Part shown: positions 1 to 7,594 of the stretch, piece by piece
Layout: each line of letters starts with the position of its first letter
Numbering within the stretch: position 1 is the stretch's first letter
NCBI GenBank assembly: GCA_945864085.1
Contig: CAMBAD010000017.1
Location: 1-32,486, forward strand
DNA length: 32,486 bases
Origin: an uncultured Streptococcus sp.
Lineage (GTDB): Bacteria > Bacillota > Bacilli > Lactobacillales > Streptococcaceae
Direction of reading: 5' to 3'
The notes under the pieces: model-generated
Told to the model about the DNA's origin: nothing
Database searches by the model: none
Seen by the model: the letters and a program-made list of their open reading frames with translations, nothing else
Program-made: the position numbers and the translations under genes

Positions 1-100
1 AGTACGGCAAAGCGAGTTAACGAAGTAATAAAAGAAAAACTAAACGACTATATTTCCTCAAAAAACTGCCTTGATGAACACAAACTGCTCTCTTATATCA

Positions 101-130
101 AGCACTTTACTTGTGAATACAGGTTCTAAA
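101..130 (+). repeat. Right end of a dispersed inverted-repeat element (copy A)
   Basis: This stretch shares the block ACTTTACTTGTGAAT plus AGGTTCTAAA with elements near 17.7, 20.4 and 24.7 kb. Only the right terminal half is clearly recognisable here. The 100 bases to its left are only loosely similar to the other copies (tatttcctc near 51-59 is shared with the 17.7-kb copy), so the left end is either diverged or absent. Confidence 0.6.
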
Positions 131-161
131 GTTTGGTTTTCGATTAACATTTGAACAAGCA

Positions 162-210
162 AAAATAGCTTAGAATCAACGTTTCCGATAAGGTAGTTCT
201 AAGCTATTTT
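162..210 (-). terminator. Probable bidirectional terminator
   Basis: A perfect 14-bp inverted repeat (162-175 and 197-210, aaaatagcttagaa and its complement) surrounds a 21-nt loop. It lies just past the stop of the leftward oxidoreductase gene, and reading leftward the stem runs into a T-run (ttttt then gcttg). A T-rich tract also follows on the right, so it could stop transcription from either side. Confidence 0.75.
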
Positions 211-249
211 CTATTTTTAAGACTTTTTGCTCAGCCTCTTCAACAATCT

Positions 250-1359
250 TTACAGTTTAGTAATGTAATTGTCTGGAGAATAGGCGGATCGGTCAAAGTC
301 AGTTGGTTGACCGAGGATTTCTTGGGCAATTTGCCAGCCGATAAATGGCCCATTTGTTAGTCCAGACGAGCCGAGGCCGCTGGCAACCCATACATTTTGC
401 AGGTCGGCCATATTGCCATAGAAGGGTGCATAGTTTGAAGTATAGGCACGAGTACCGATACGAGTTCGGGCGACGGGGTACTGTGCCAAGCTGGGCATGA
501 ATTCCGTTGCCTTGTCCTGCATGGCTTGGATTTTGTCTGGATCGAGGCTTAAATCATAGCCCATGTTGTCTTCATGGGTGGCACCGATAATGATTTTGCC
601 ATGTTCAAATGGGAGAATGTCGATTTGACCATAGGGCATACACACTGGCCAGTCTGTGGTATCAAGTTCGGTGTCTAATTCCAAAAGTTGTCCCTTTTGT
701 GGTCGTACATCAACCTGGTAACCTAGTGGCTCCAGGATATGCGGTAACCAGGCTCCTGTGGCAAGTATAATGTGGTCAGCGGTCAGGTTTTGTCCATCAA
801 GCTCGATAGTATGCTGATCTAGCAATCTTGCCTGTCCTTGCAGGCGCGCTCCGCCATTTTCCAAAAACCGTTCCTGAAGAATATCAATCAGGCGTCCACC
901 GTCTATGCGTCCTCCTCCCTCTAAGTGAATGCCATAAAAATCGGGCTTGAGCGGTGGGAGATAATCAACGATTTCAGTTCCTGTCAGAGGGGTGATGGTA
1001 CCGATTGTTGGAGTGTCCTCGCGGCGCTTCTCAGCAATTTTTTGGATTTTCTCCAGCAAATCAGGCCGGCTTTTTAGGCCGATGGTGCCAGTCTGCTTGA
1101 AGGGGATGTCCTGAGCTCCTGCTTTTTCCAGATCGGTTACGAGCTGGCGATAGAAGACAGCTCCTTCCGATGTGAGCCGATACCAGTCTTGGTTTTTCTT
1201 CTGGGCCATCCAGGGGCAGATGATACCGGCAGCGGCACGGGTAGCTGTTCCTAGGCCCGAATCTATGAGCGTGACATTGACATGTTCATTTTGGGAGAGA
1301 TAGAAGGCGGCGGTAGAGCCGACAATTCCTCCACCTATAATAATTATCTGTTTCTTCAT
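250..1359 (-). CDS. FAD-dependent oxidoreductase, D-amino acid oxidase / glycine oxidase family
   Basis: This is a 369-residue soluble flavoprotein of the DAO fold. The N-terminus carries the beta-strand plus GGGIVG dinucleotide-binding motif (G9, G11, G14) that holds the FAD adenosine. The later GRIDGG motif (near residue 150) and the C-terminal GLGSSGLTNGP stretch fit the substrate and FAD-binding parts of the family. Members oxidatively deaminate small D-amino acids, glycine or sarcosine-like amines to imino acids, producing hydrogen peroxide; the substrate cannot be read from sequence. It stands alone, divergent from the SGNH hydrolase gene. The ATG at 1359 is clearly the natural N-terminus, but no Shine-Dalgarno precedes it: an extended -10 ends 7 nt upstream, so the mRNA may be leaderless. 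Family call is firm, specificity unknown. Confidence 0.88.
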   Translation of the reverse strand: MKKQIIIIGGGIVGSTAAFYLSQNEHVNVTLIDSGLGTATRAAAGIICPWMAQKKNQDWYRLTSEGAVFYRQLVTDLEKAGAQDIPFKQTGTIGLKSRPDLLEKIQKIAEKRREDTPTIGTITPLTGTEIVDYLPPLKPDFYGIHLEGGGRIDGGRLIDILQERFLENGGARLQGQARLLDQHTIELDGQNLTADHIILATGAWLPHILEPLGYQVDVRPQKGQLLELDTELDTTDWPVCMPYGQIDILPFEHGKIIIGATHEDNMGYDLSLDPDKIQAMQDKATEFMPSLAQYPVARTRIGTRAYTSNYAPFYGNMADLQNVWVASGLGSSGLTNGPFIGWQIAQEILGQPTDFDRSAYSPDNYITKL

Positions 1360-1366
1360 ATTGTTT

Positions 1367-1375
1367 ATTATATCA
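1367..1375 (-). promoter_or_regulatory. Extended -10 promoter placed for a leaderless mRNA
   Basis: On the minus strand the sequence TGATATAAT (TG one base before a consensus TATAAT, with TATAAT at 1372-1367) is followed by seven bases and then the ATG at 1359. The -35 region is poor, as is common with extended -10 promoters. Normal spacing would start transcription at or next to the A of the start codon. Confidence 0.6.
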
Positions 1376-1444
1376 CAAATTCCTTAGTTTATTTATTTTT
1401 TCCAACATGTTACAATAGGAAATAAGAAAAATCAAGGAGTTCAC

Positions 1445-2071
1445 GTGTCAGATATTATGTATCCAGAGGTTCTTACTGTTGGGAATGGGGCCATCAAAGT
1501 AGCAGCAGTCGGAGATAGTTTGACGTTTGGTTATGGGTTAGAGAACAGGGAAGAGGATGCCTACCCTTGTATTTTGGCTGAGAGACTTGGTCATCATTAT
1601 CAGGTTTCAAACTATGGTCTGAGCGGTCGCTCGCTCCAGTCAACAGCAGATTTCCCCTACTTTAAAGAGGAAAATGCCCGACTCTCGCTCGAAAGTCAAG
1701 CGGATATTGTGATTATCATGATTGGCAGCAATGATAGCCGCGGACCTTACTGGAACAGGGAGAGATTTTTTGCGGAATATAGGGAAATGGCAGAGCGGTA
1801 TATGAGTTTATCTAGCCAGCCAGATGTCTATCTGGTCATCCCGCCCTTCGTGCCCACCAGTCGCTTTGGACTAAATAATCAAATCATAGAAGACGAATTG
1901 CAGGATATTATCTCCCAAATCGGTCATAAGCTAGGCCTGCCAGTCATCAATCTATATCCCTTGACCAAGGGACATTTGGAATACTACAGCGACGGCCTGC
2001 ATTTGACTCCGCTGGGAAACAGGGTCATAGCTGAGGAAATTTACCGCCATCTCATGCACGAAGCGCCTTAA
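1445..2071 (+). CDS. SGNH/GDSL-family hydrolase
   Basis: This 208-residue protein has the complete SGNH signature: block I GDSL with nucleophile Ser25, block II (NYGLSG, Gly58), block III GSND with Asn96, and block V DGLH with Asp183 and His186. Such enzymes are esterases, lipases or carbohydrate deacetylases. There is no signal peptide or membrane helix, so a cytosolic esterase role is likely; the substrate is unknown. The start is taken as GTG at 1445 because AAGGAG at 1434-1439 lies five bases before it, whereas the next ATG (1457) would be 17 bases away. The next gene, a signal-peptidase homologue, begins 33 bases downstream and is probably co-transcribed. Confidence 0.88.
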   Translation: MSDIMYPEVLTVGNGAIKVAAVGDSLTFGYGLENREEDAYPCILAERLGHHYQVSNYGLSGRSLQSTADFPYFKEENARLSLESQADIVIIMIGSNDSRGPYWNRERFFAEYREMAERYMSLSSQPDVYLVIPPFVPTSRFGLNNQIIEDELQDIISQIGHKLGLPVINLYPLTKGHLEYYSDGLHLTPLGNRVIAEEIYRHLMHEAP

Positions 2072-2104
2072 AGTATGGTATACTAATAGTGAAACGGAGA
2101 GATT

Positions 2105-2647
2105 ATGGTAAAAAGAGATTTATGGAAGCAACTGTTGTTGCTTATCTTGTTGGTATTGGGACTAATTGGATTGCGAGTTTGGTTTTTTGAACCGATTTCG
2201 ATTACACAATCCATGTCAAATCAGTACTTAAGAGAAGATGATATGGTTATTGTGCTGCGCAATGCTGAAGTGGATTATGGGGATTTTATTCTCTATCAGC
2301 ATGATGGTGAAAATTATATCAGTCGTGTGATTGCTCTTGCGGGAGAATCTGTTACCTATATGGATGATGTTCTCTATCGCAATAATCAGATTATTGATGA
2401 AGTCTATCTGCATTCTGTACCTGAGGTGGAGTATTACACAGAGGATTTCACCATTGCAACATTGACAGGTGGTCAATATCAAACTATACCAGAAGGCCAC
2501 TTACTGGTATTGAACGATATACGGACCAATCGGGATGACAGTCGGCATTTTGGTTTGATTGCTGAAAAAGAGATTGTCGGTCGATTGACATTTAGGGTGA
2601 GCCCCCTGTCAGACTTTGGTTTTATAGAAACAGGACTGGTCCCTTAA
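2105..2647 (+). CDS. Signal peptidase I-like membrane protein lacking the catalytic lysine
   Basis: This 180-residue protein has one N-terminal transmembrane helix (about residues 9-28) and an extracytoplasmic S26-family domain. Box B (QSMS, Ser36 as would-be nucleophile) and the C-terminal DDSRHFG box are present. In the family the general base is a lysine in a K-R-V-I-G-x-x-G-D context; here the aligned segment reads YISRVIALAGE, so Ser73 (codon AGT) replaces it, and no nearby lysine can substitute by simple shift. The protein therefore probably cannot work through the normal Ser/Lys dyad. It may be an inactive accessory protein, comparable in idea to the SipA/LepA proteins of streptococcal pilus loci, or use another base. 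The start at 2105 follows a CGGAGAG ribosome site. It belongs with the upstream SGNH gene. Confidence 0.85.
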   Translation: MVKRDLWKQLLLLILLVLGLIGLRVWFFEPISITQSMSNQYLREDDMVIVLRNAEVDYGDFILYQHDGENYISRVIALAGESVTYMDDVLYRNNQIIDEVYLHSVPEVEYYTEDFTIATLTGGQYQTIPEGHLLVLNDIRTNRDDSRHFGLIAEKEIVGRLTFRVSPLSDFGFIETGLVP

Positions 2648-2660
2648 GGCCGGTCTTTTT
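2634..2660 (+). terminator. Terminator of the SGNH / signal-peptidase-like pair
   Basis: GACTGG and CCGGTC pair (one G-T) around a short loop and are followed by CTTTTT. The hairpin overlaps the stop codon at 2645-2647. Confidence 0.7.
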
Positions 2661-2716
2661 CAGTGCAATCATCCAGTTTTGTTGTTATTTAGAATATTGT
2701 CTTGAAAATCAATCAT

Positions 2717-2754
2717 AAAGCCCTTATCAGAATTTTACTCTTGATAAGGGCTTT
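2717..2754. terminator. Strong hairpin, possible second or bidirectional terminator
   Basis: A perfect 13-bp inverted repeat (aaagcccttatca, 2717-2729, with 2742-2754) encloses a 12-nt loop. The stem ends in TTT and is followed by a T-rich tract. It lies between the convergent signal-peptidase-like gene and the leftward esterase gene. The rest of the gap to 2924 shows nothing else recognisable. Confidence 0.55.
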
Positions 2755-2924
2755 GTATCTTTATTATTCTGGTAAACCAATCATCTTGAATGTCAGTTCC
2801 AGCCTTTTCAACTCAAAGTTTTAGTAGCCTAATTCTAGTTTATTGAAGTGAGTGTGAGAAGGAAAGTGGAATCGATATGTAGGAAGCATGAAAACTTTTA
2901 ATCGTTAACTTTCACTATTGGCCA

Positions 2925-3875
2925 TCACTTGACTGGCATATATTTTGCCAAATATTCTTCCACTAACCTCAGATATTCTTGGTTGGTTGCGTCATCATTT
3001 TGCAGACCATGGCCTGAATGTTCAGCGGTAAGGAACTGGTAGTCCACTCCCTTTTCCTTCAAGGTTTTTTCAAGTCGGAGGGCTGCGGTATAAGGCTGTA
3101 CCTTATCATGCTTGCCATAGATGACCACGCTAGGTATAGTTTCTTCTGTCACCCAGTGGACTGCTGAGATTTCATTGACAATGGCCTTGTAACTACCGTC
3201 CATAATCATCTCCTTTGTCACCTCTTGACCGGACATGGCACTGACAAGACCTGCGGCAGCTTCATGATTGGTATCTGCCCCATAAATCCCCCAATCTTCC
3301 ATGTAAAAACTAGAAGGTCCAACTCCACCGAAGGTCAAAACCACAGGAACTGGAGCCTCTTTGGCGTCCCGATAGGCGTAGATCATAGCTAGAGCATGAC
3401 CGGCTGAGCCACCTGATATAGCCATTTTGTTGACGAGGTAACCCTCATTTTTGGCTGCCTCAATCACATGAGGAATGCTGTCTTTTATCTCCTGAGCCTG
3501 TGTTGCCACACTAGCCTCATTTTCATCTGTCCGCAAGGTATAGTTAATTCCAGCTGCTACATAACCTTTGGAAGCCAGCCATTGTAACATCTGCTGATCG
3601 TCCTGTTTATCACCACTTGTAAATCCCCCAGCATGGAGATATATGACAAGCCCGTAAGTTTTTTTACTGCTATCTGCAGGCAGATAGAGGTCGAACTTTT
3701 GTGAATCGGCTTCTCCATAGGATAGGTCAGTCACCCTTCTCCCCACTTGGTCCGTCCATTCGACAGAATAGTTCTTGACCCAAGCTGGTTTGAGCACCCC
3801 CTTAGAAATAACACCAGCAAGGACAGCCAAAATAAATACCAATATTCCCAAACCTACACCTTTTCTCCTTCTCAT
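2925..3875 (-). CDS. Membrane-anchored alpha/beta hydrolase (acetyl-esterase-like)
   Basis: This 316-residue protein has a basic start and one hydrophobic segment (about residues 8-27), predicting a signal anchor with the enzyme outside the membrane. The alpha/beta-hydrolase motifs are in order: oxyanion-hole HAGG (81-84), nucleophile elbow GGSAG with Ser157, an aspartate candidate Asp257 in YGKHD, and His289 in the C-terminal GHG. The HAGG / GGSAG pair resembles the hormone-sensitive-lipase/acetyl-esterase branch, so a carboxylesterase or deacetylase acting on an unknown substrate is the best call. Its start overlaps the stop of a 42-residue membrane peptide gene by four bases (ATGA), indicating translational coupling. 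The pair is divergent from a tetR gene that probably controls it. Confidence 0.82.
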   Translation of the reverse strand: MRRRKGVGLGILVFILAVLAGVISKGVLKPAWVKNYSVEWTDQVGRRVTDLSYGEADSQKFDLYLPADSSKKTYGLVIYLHAGGFTSGDKQDDQQMLQWLASKGYVAAGINYTLRTDENEASVATQAQEIKDSIPHVIEAAKNEGYLVNKMAISGGSAGHALAMIYAYRDAKEAPVPVVLTFGGVGPSSFYMEDWGIYGADTNHEAAAGLVSAMSGQEVTKEMIMDGSYKAIVNEISAVHWVTEETIPSVVIYGKHDKVQPYTAALRLEKTLKEKGVDYQFLTAEHSGHGLQNDDATNQEYLRLVEEYLAKYMPVK

Positions 3876-4000
3876 AGGAAATTACCTCCCAAAAGTGTAC
3901 CGCCTATCAGCAAATTAAGAAATAGTCGAACCAACAAGCGTCCAACTAAAAATCCAATAATCATTATCATTCCCAATCGTATCCAACGTTTTAAGGTCAT
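3872..4000 (-). CDS. Small membrane protein, 42 residues
   Basis: This short gene starts at the ATG at 4000, which sits behind a good AAGGAGAAG site; an in-frame extension further upstream has no ribosome site and would run across the promoter, so it is rejected. The product is a short basic head followed by one long hydrophobic stretch containing arginines (LVGRLLVRLFLNLL), consistent with a single-pass or interfacial membrane peptide. It overlaps the downstream esterase gene by four bases and shares its promoter. I recognise no family. It could be an accessory or anchoring peptide for the esterase, or simply serve to couple its translation. Confidence 0.65.
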   Translation of the reverse strand: MTLKRWIRLGMIMIIGFLVGRLLVRLFLNLLIGGTLLGGNFL

Positions 4001-4038
4001 AAACTTCTCCTTGACATTTGTAGTTTTTTCAATTAAGA

Positions 4039-4117
4039 TGTAACAAGTGTAACATTGTCTATTTTCCATGTCAATACCATAGACGAACCATGTAACAGAA
4101 GGAGGAAATTTGTAACA
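4039..4117. promoter_or_regulatory. Four TGTAACA boxes, candidate TetR operators
   Basis: TGTAACA occurs at 4039-4045, 4048-4054, 4091-4097 and 4111-4117. Each is itself a TGT-A-ACA near-palindrome. The first two, nine bases apart, cover the -10 of the leftward operon. The last two bracket the tetR ribosome site (GGAGG), and the fourth ends on the first base of its ATG. Placement fits repression of both directions by the adjacent TetR protein; binding itself is inferred. Confidence 0.5.
4046..4074 (-). promoter_or_regulatory. Promoter of the small-membrane-protein / esterase operon
   Basis: On the minus strand, TTGACA (4074-4069), a 17-bp spacer and an extended -10 TGTTACACT (TACACT at 4051-4046) form a near-consensus sigma-A promoter. 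The -10 lies inside two TGTAACA boxes, so a repressor bound there would block it. Confidence 0.8.
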
Positions 4118-4581
4118 TGTCAGCAAGTCAATATATCCAAGAAGCTCTACTGCAACTTATTCAGCAAAAAGAATATGACAAGATTACCATTACAGATATT
4201 GCCAAGAGAGCTGGAGTGACCCGCATTAGTTTTTACCGAAACTTTGACAGTAAGGATGCTATTTTGAAACAAGCTTTAGAAAGAGCTTTTTCTGCCTACC
4301 AAGAAGCCTATGGAACAGAACTAACATTTCCGTCAATCTTCACATTTTTTCAGCAGAATAAAACCCTGATTGACTGTCTTTTCAAAAGTGAAAAAGAGAT
4401 TTTCATTGCCCAACTTCTGACGGATAGTCAAAGTCTAGTCCAACTGCCAGCCGAGATTGCTTACTCCTATGCCTTTGTGGGATACTCCATTCTAGGAGCT
4501 TGCACCACTTGGTACCAACGCGGTATGATTGAAACACCTGAGGAAATTGCAAATATTATGGCGAACAATAACAATAGCTAA
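4117..4581 (+). CDS. TetR/AcrR-family transcriptional regulator
   Basis: This 154-residue protein has a clear TetR N-terminal helix-turn-helix (about residues 8-50): KITITDIAKRAGVTRISFYRN is the typical recognition segment, ending in the SFYRNF motif. The C-terminal ligand/dimer domain is short for the family (usual total about 190) and has no recognisable ligand signature. It is divergent from the membrane peptide / esterase operon, and TGTAACA boxes in the shared spacer overlap both that operon's -10 and its own translation start. It is therefore probably a repressor of the esterase operon and of itself. The inducer is unknown. The ATG at 4117 follows AGGAGGA with normal spacing. Confidence 0.88.
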   Translation: MSASQYIQEALLQLIQQKEYDKITITDIAKRAGVTRISFYRNFDSKDAILKQALERAFSAYQEAYGTELTFPSIFTFFQQNKTLIDCLFKSEKEIFIAQLLTDSQSLVQLPAEIAYSYAFVGYSILGACTTWYQRGMIETPEEIANIMANNNNS

Positions 4582-4674
4582 CTAAGCATTCTGTATGGTA
4601 GTTCTGAGTTGTATCTCATACAGCCTCGTTTATACTTATTCGTCCAGTGATAATTGACTAGACCAATTTATTTC

Positions 4675-4703
4675 TTGACAGGGAGAAAGTCTTGTTATAT
4701 ACT
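4675..4703 (+). promoter_or_regulatory. Near-consensus promoter of glmS
   Basis: TTGACA (4675-4680), 17 bp, TATACT (4698-4703). It predicts a leader of about 85 nt before the glmS start. The leader holds a six-bp hairpin (gatgtt/aacatc, 4765-4780) ending just before the ribosome site. I see no glmS-ribozyme-like architecture in this short leader. Confidence 0.85.
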
Positions 4704-4793
4704 GTTTTTATTGGTCTCTTTAGCTATAAATTAGACTATACCAATTTACAGAAAAATGAAAGATGATGTTATCCAACATCGTAGGTGATAAGT

Positions 4794-6605
4794 ATGTGTG
4801 GAATCGTTGGTGTTGTAGGCAATACAAACGCAACTGATATTTTGATTCAAGGACTTGAAAAGTTAGAATACCGTGGCTATGATTCGGCAGGTATTTTTGT
4901 GACAGGCGGTGAGCAGGCTCACTTGGTAAAAGCAGTTGGTCGTATTGCTGAATTGTCAGAAAAAGTTGGCCAGCAGACCGAAGGGACAACAGGAATCGGT
5001 CATACACGCTGGGCAACGCACGGCAAACCAACAGAGAACAATGCTCACCCTCACACTTCTCAAACTGCAGGACATATCCTTGTTCACAATGGTGTGATTG
5101 AAAACTATGCAGAAATCAAGGAAGAATACTTGGCAGGCCACGACTTGAAGGGACAAACAGATACAGAGATTGCTGTGCATTTGATTGGTCAATTCGCTGA
5201 GACAGGCCTGTCTACTTTGGAAGCTTTCAAAAAAGCCCTTCATATCATTCAAGGTTCTTATGCCTTTGCCTTAATTGAGGCCAATGATCCAGATACTATT
5301 TATGTTGCGAAAAACAAGTCTCCGCTTCTGATTGGTCTTGGTGATGGCTACAACATGGTCTGCTCAGACGCCATGGCCATGATCCGCGAAACCAGCGAAT
5401 ACATGGAAATCCATGATAAAGAATTGGTTGTGGTGAAAAAGGACAGCGTCAATGTGATGGACTATGATGGCAATGCGATTGAGCGTGGCAGCTATACAGC
5501 TGAACTTGATTTGTCAGACATTGGCAAGGGTACTTATCCTTACTATATGCTCAAGGAAATTGATGAGCAGCCAACTGTTATGCGTAAACTCATTGGCGCT
5601 TATACAAATGAAGCTGGCCAGGTAACGGTTGATGCGGATATTATCAAGGCGGTACAGGAAGCTGACCGTATCTATATTTTGGCAGCAGGAACTTCTTATC
5701 ACGCAGGATTTGCCTCAAAAGACTTTTTGGAAAAATTGACGGACACTCCCGTGGAGTTGGGGATTGCTTCTGAGTGGGGCTACAATATGCCGCTTTTGAG
5801 TAAGAAACCGCTCTTTATTATGATTAGCCAGTCTGGCGAAACCGCTGATAGCCGTCAGGTTTTGGTCAAGGCTAATGAGTTAGGGATTCCGAGCCTGACT
5901 GTGACCAATGTGCCTGGTTCAACCTTGTCGCGTGAGGCAACCTACACCATGCTGCTTCATGCAGGTCCAGAAATTGCGGTGGCTTCTACCAAGGCCTACA
6001 CTGCCCAGATTGCTACTCTTGCTGTTTTGGCTAAGGCTGTAGGGGATGCCAATGGCAATGCCTACGCCAAAGAGTTTGATTTGGTGCACGAATTATCCAT
6101 CGTGGCGCAGTCTATTGAGTCTAGCCTATCTCAAAAAGAACTGATTGAAGCCAAGGTTGCCCAATTACTTCCTACAACGCGCAATGCTTTCTATATTGGT
6201 CGTGGCAGTGATTATTATGTTTCCATGGAAGCAAGCTTGAAGTTGAAGGAAATTTCTTACATCCAGTGTGAAGGTTTCGCGGCTGGTGAGCTTAAGCATG
6301 GTACAATTTCCTTGATTGAAGATGACGTGCCAGTTATCGCCTTGATTTCCAATCATCCTCATCTTGTGAGCCACACTCGCGGAAACATCCAAGAGGTGGC
6401 GGCGCGTGGAGCCAGTGTTATGACCATAGTAGATGAGAGTCTTGCTAAGGAGGAGGATGATATTAAAGTTCGTACAGTGCATCCTTTCTTATCTGCCATT
6501 GCTATGGTTGTGCCGACCCAGTTGATTGCCTACTATGCGACCCTGCAACGCGGTTTGGATGTTGATAAACCACGTAACTTGGCGAAATCTGTGACTGTTG
6601 AGTAA
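4794..6605 (+). CDS. glmS: Glutamine--fructose-6-phosphate aminotransferase (isomerizing)
   Basis: GlmS makes glucosamine-6-phosphate from fructose-6-phosphate and glutamine, the first committed step to UDP-GlcNAc for peptidoglycan. The protein is 603 residues, the usual length. The N-terminal glutaminase domain begins MCGIVGV; Cys2 becomes the catalytic N-terminal nucleophile after Met removal, so the start must be the ATG at 4794 (an in-frame GTG at 4785 would bury the cysteine). HTRWATHG and the NGVIEN motif follow. Two SIS sugar-isomerase domains occupy the C-terminal half (SQSGETADS, STKAYTAQ), ending in the family tail DKPRNLAKSVTVE. It appears monocistronic, with a strong promoter upstream and a terminator at 6795. 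Confidence 0.98.
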   Translation: MCGIVGVVGNTNATDILIQGLEKLEYRGYDSAGIFVTGGEQAHLVKAVGRIAELSEKVGQQTEGTTGIGHTRWATHGKPTENNAHPHTSQTAGHILVHNGVIENYAEIKEEYLAGHDLKGQTDTEIAVHLIGQFAETGLSTLEAFKKALHIIQGSYAFALIEANDPDTIYVAKNKSPLLIGLGDGYNMVCSDAMAMIRETSEYMEIHDKELVVVKKDSVNVMDYDGNAIERGSYTAELDLSDIGKGTYPYYMLKEIDEQPTVMRKLIGAYTNEAGQVTVDADIIKAVQEADRIYILAAGTSYHAGFASKDFLEKLTDTPVELGIASEWGYNMPLLSKKPLFIMISQSGETADSRQVLVKANELGIPSLTVTNVPGSTLSREATYTMLLHAGPEIAVASTKAYTAQIATLAVLAKAVGDANGNAYAKEFDLVHELSIVAQSIESSLSQKELIEAKVAQLLPTTRNAFYIGRGSDYYVSMEASLKLKEISYIQCEGFAAGELKHGTISLIEDDVPVIALISNHPHLVSHTRGNIQEVAARGASVMTIVDESLAKEEDDIKVRTVHPFLSAIAMVVPTQLIAYYATLQRGLDVDKPRNLAKSVTVE

Positions 6606-6794
6606 GAAAGTCTAAATCTGTTTTGCAATGATGTTGCAAATGGAAAAGAACTCGAAGGAGTGCGTCTGACTTCCAAAATGGAAGGAACAGGCTTCTATAG
6701 TTGGAGTGACTAGGTGCAACAGAAGACGAACTCTGAGAAGTGGTGCTGGACTTAATGCCCAGCCTCATCTCTAGTATAACTATATAAAATGAAG
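6606..6794. other. Non-coding spacer after glmS
   Basis: There is no gene with a credible ribosome site here. A weak inverted repeat (gctgg...ccagc near 6750-6765) is present without a T-run. The leftward open frame at 6502-6849 has no initiation signals and overlaps glmS, so it is not called. Confidence 0.5.
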
Positions 6795-6829
6795 ACCACC
6801 GAGCAAGCTGAGACTTGTTTGGTGGTTTT
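6795..6829 (+). terminator. Terminator downstream of glmS
   Basis: ACCACC-GA-GCAAG pairs with CTTGT-TT-GGTGGT and is followed by TTTTAG. It separates glmS from the ABC transporter promoter. Confidence 0.75.
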
Positions 6830-6907
6830 AGTATTGAAATATTATACAAAAAATGTCATAAATTTAAGGAAAAACCCCTTGAATCACTTTCAAATTGAAT
6901 AAAATTC

Positions 6908-6916
6908 TGTTATACT
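6908..6916 (+). promoter_or_regulatory. Extended -10 promoter of the amino acid ABC operon
   Basis: TGTTATACT forms an extended -10 with TATACT at 6911-6916. The best -35 at 17 bp (TTTCAA) is weak. Predicted leader is about 25 nt. Confidence 0.6.
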
Positions 6917-6946
6917 AATCATTACAAACTCTTTCAGGAGAAATGA

Positions 6947-7588
6947 ATGGATTATATTTTGGAAGTTTTGCCCAGCTTATTAAGTGGGGCCCTGGTTTCT
7001 TTGCAGGTATTTTTTCTGGTATTGATTTTGTCTTTACCTTTGGGAGCTATTTTTGCTTTTTTGATGCAAATTAAGTTTAAACCCCTACAATGGCTCTTGC
7101 ATATCTATGTATTGATTATGCGTGGCACACCTTTGCTCTTACAGTTGATTTTTGTCTATTATGTTCTGCCAAGTGTCGGAATTACCTTCGATCGGATGCC
7201 GGCTGTTATTATTACTTTTACGCTGAACTATGCGGCCTATTTTTCAGAAATCTTCCGCGGAGGGATTGAAGCGATTCCTGCTGGTCAATACGAAGCGGCT
7301 AAGGTCTTGAAATTTACACCTGTTCAGACCATTCGTTACATCGTCTTGCCCCAGGTTGTGAAGATTGTCCTGCCGAGTGTTTTCAATGAAGTCATGACTT
7401 TGGTCAAGGACACTTCGCTGGTTTATGCTCTTGGGGTCAGTGATTTGCTTCTGGCAAGTCGGACTGCAGCCAATCGTGACGCCAGTTTAGCACCTATGTT
7501 TATTGCTGGAGCAATCTACCTGCTCATGATTGGAGTAGTGACCTTGATTTCCAAGCGCATTGAAAAGAAATTTGATTATTATAAGTAG
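6947..7588 (+). CDS. Polar amino acid ABC transporter, permease
   Basis: This 213-residue integral membrane protein has about five hydrophobic segments and the HisM/GlnP-type signatures: MRGTPLLLQL after the second helix and the cytoplasmic EAA loop (EAAKVLKFTPVQTIRYIVLPQ, roughly residues 120-140) that docks on the ATPase. It forms the channel of an importer together with the next two genes, which follow with gaps of 6 and 10 bases. The start at 6947 is chosen over the overlapping ATG at 6943, which is in another frame; CAGGAG lies six bases before it. The substrate cannot be assigned from the permease. Confidence 0.93.
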   Translation: MDYILEVLPSLLSGALVSLQVFFLVLILSLPLGAIFAFLMQIKFKPLQWLLHIYVLIMRGTPLLLQLIFVYYVLPSVGITFDRMPAVIITFTLNYAAYFSEIFRGGIEAIPAGQYEAAKVLKFTPVQTIRYIVLPQVVKIVLPSVFNEVMTLVKDTSLVYALGVSDLLLASRTAANRDASLAPMFIAGAIYLLMIGVVTLISKRIEKKFDYYK

Positions 7589-7594
7589 GGAGAA

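Noticed and set aside
1..60. Coding sequence at the left edge
   Set aside because: No protein-like reading without stops; it resembles a decayed dispersed repeat instead.
4703..4793. A glmS ribozyme in the glmS leader
   Set aside because: The leader is only about 85 nt with small simple hairpins; none of the ribozyme's nested pseudoknot architecture is visible.
4785..4793. GTG start for glmS three codons upstream
   Set aside because: It would displace the catalytic Cys2, which must be exposed at the N-terminus; the ribosome site overlaps it.
6502..6849. Leftward frame overlapping the end of glmS
   Set aside because: No initiation signals and no recognisable protein; it crosses a terminator.
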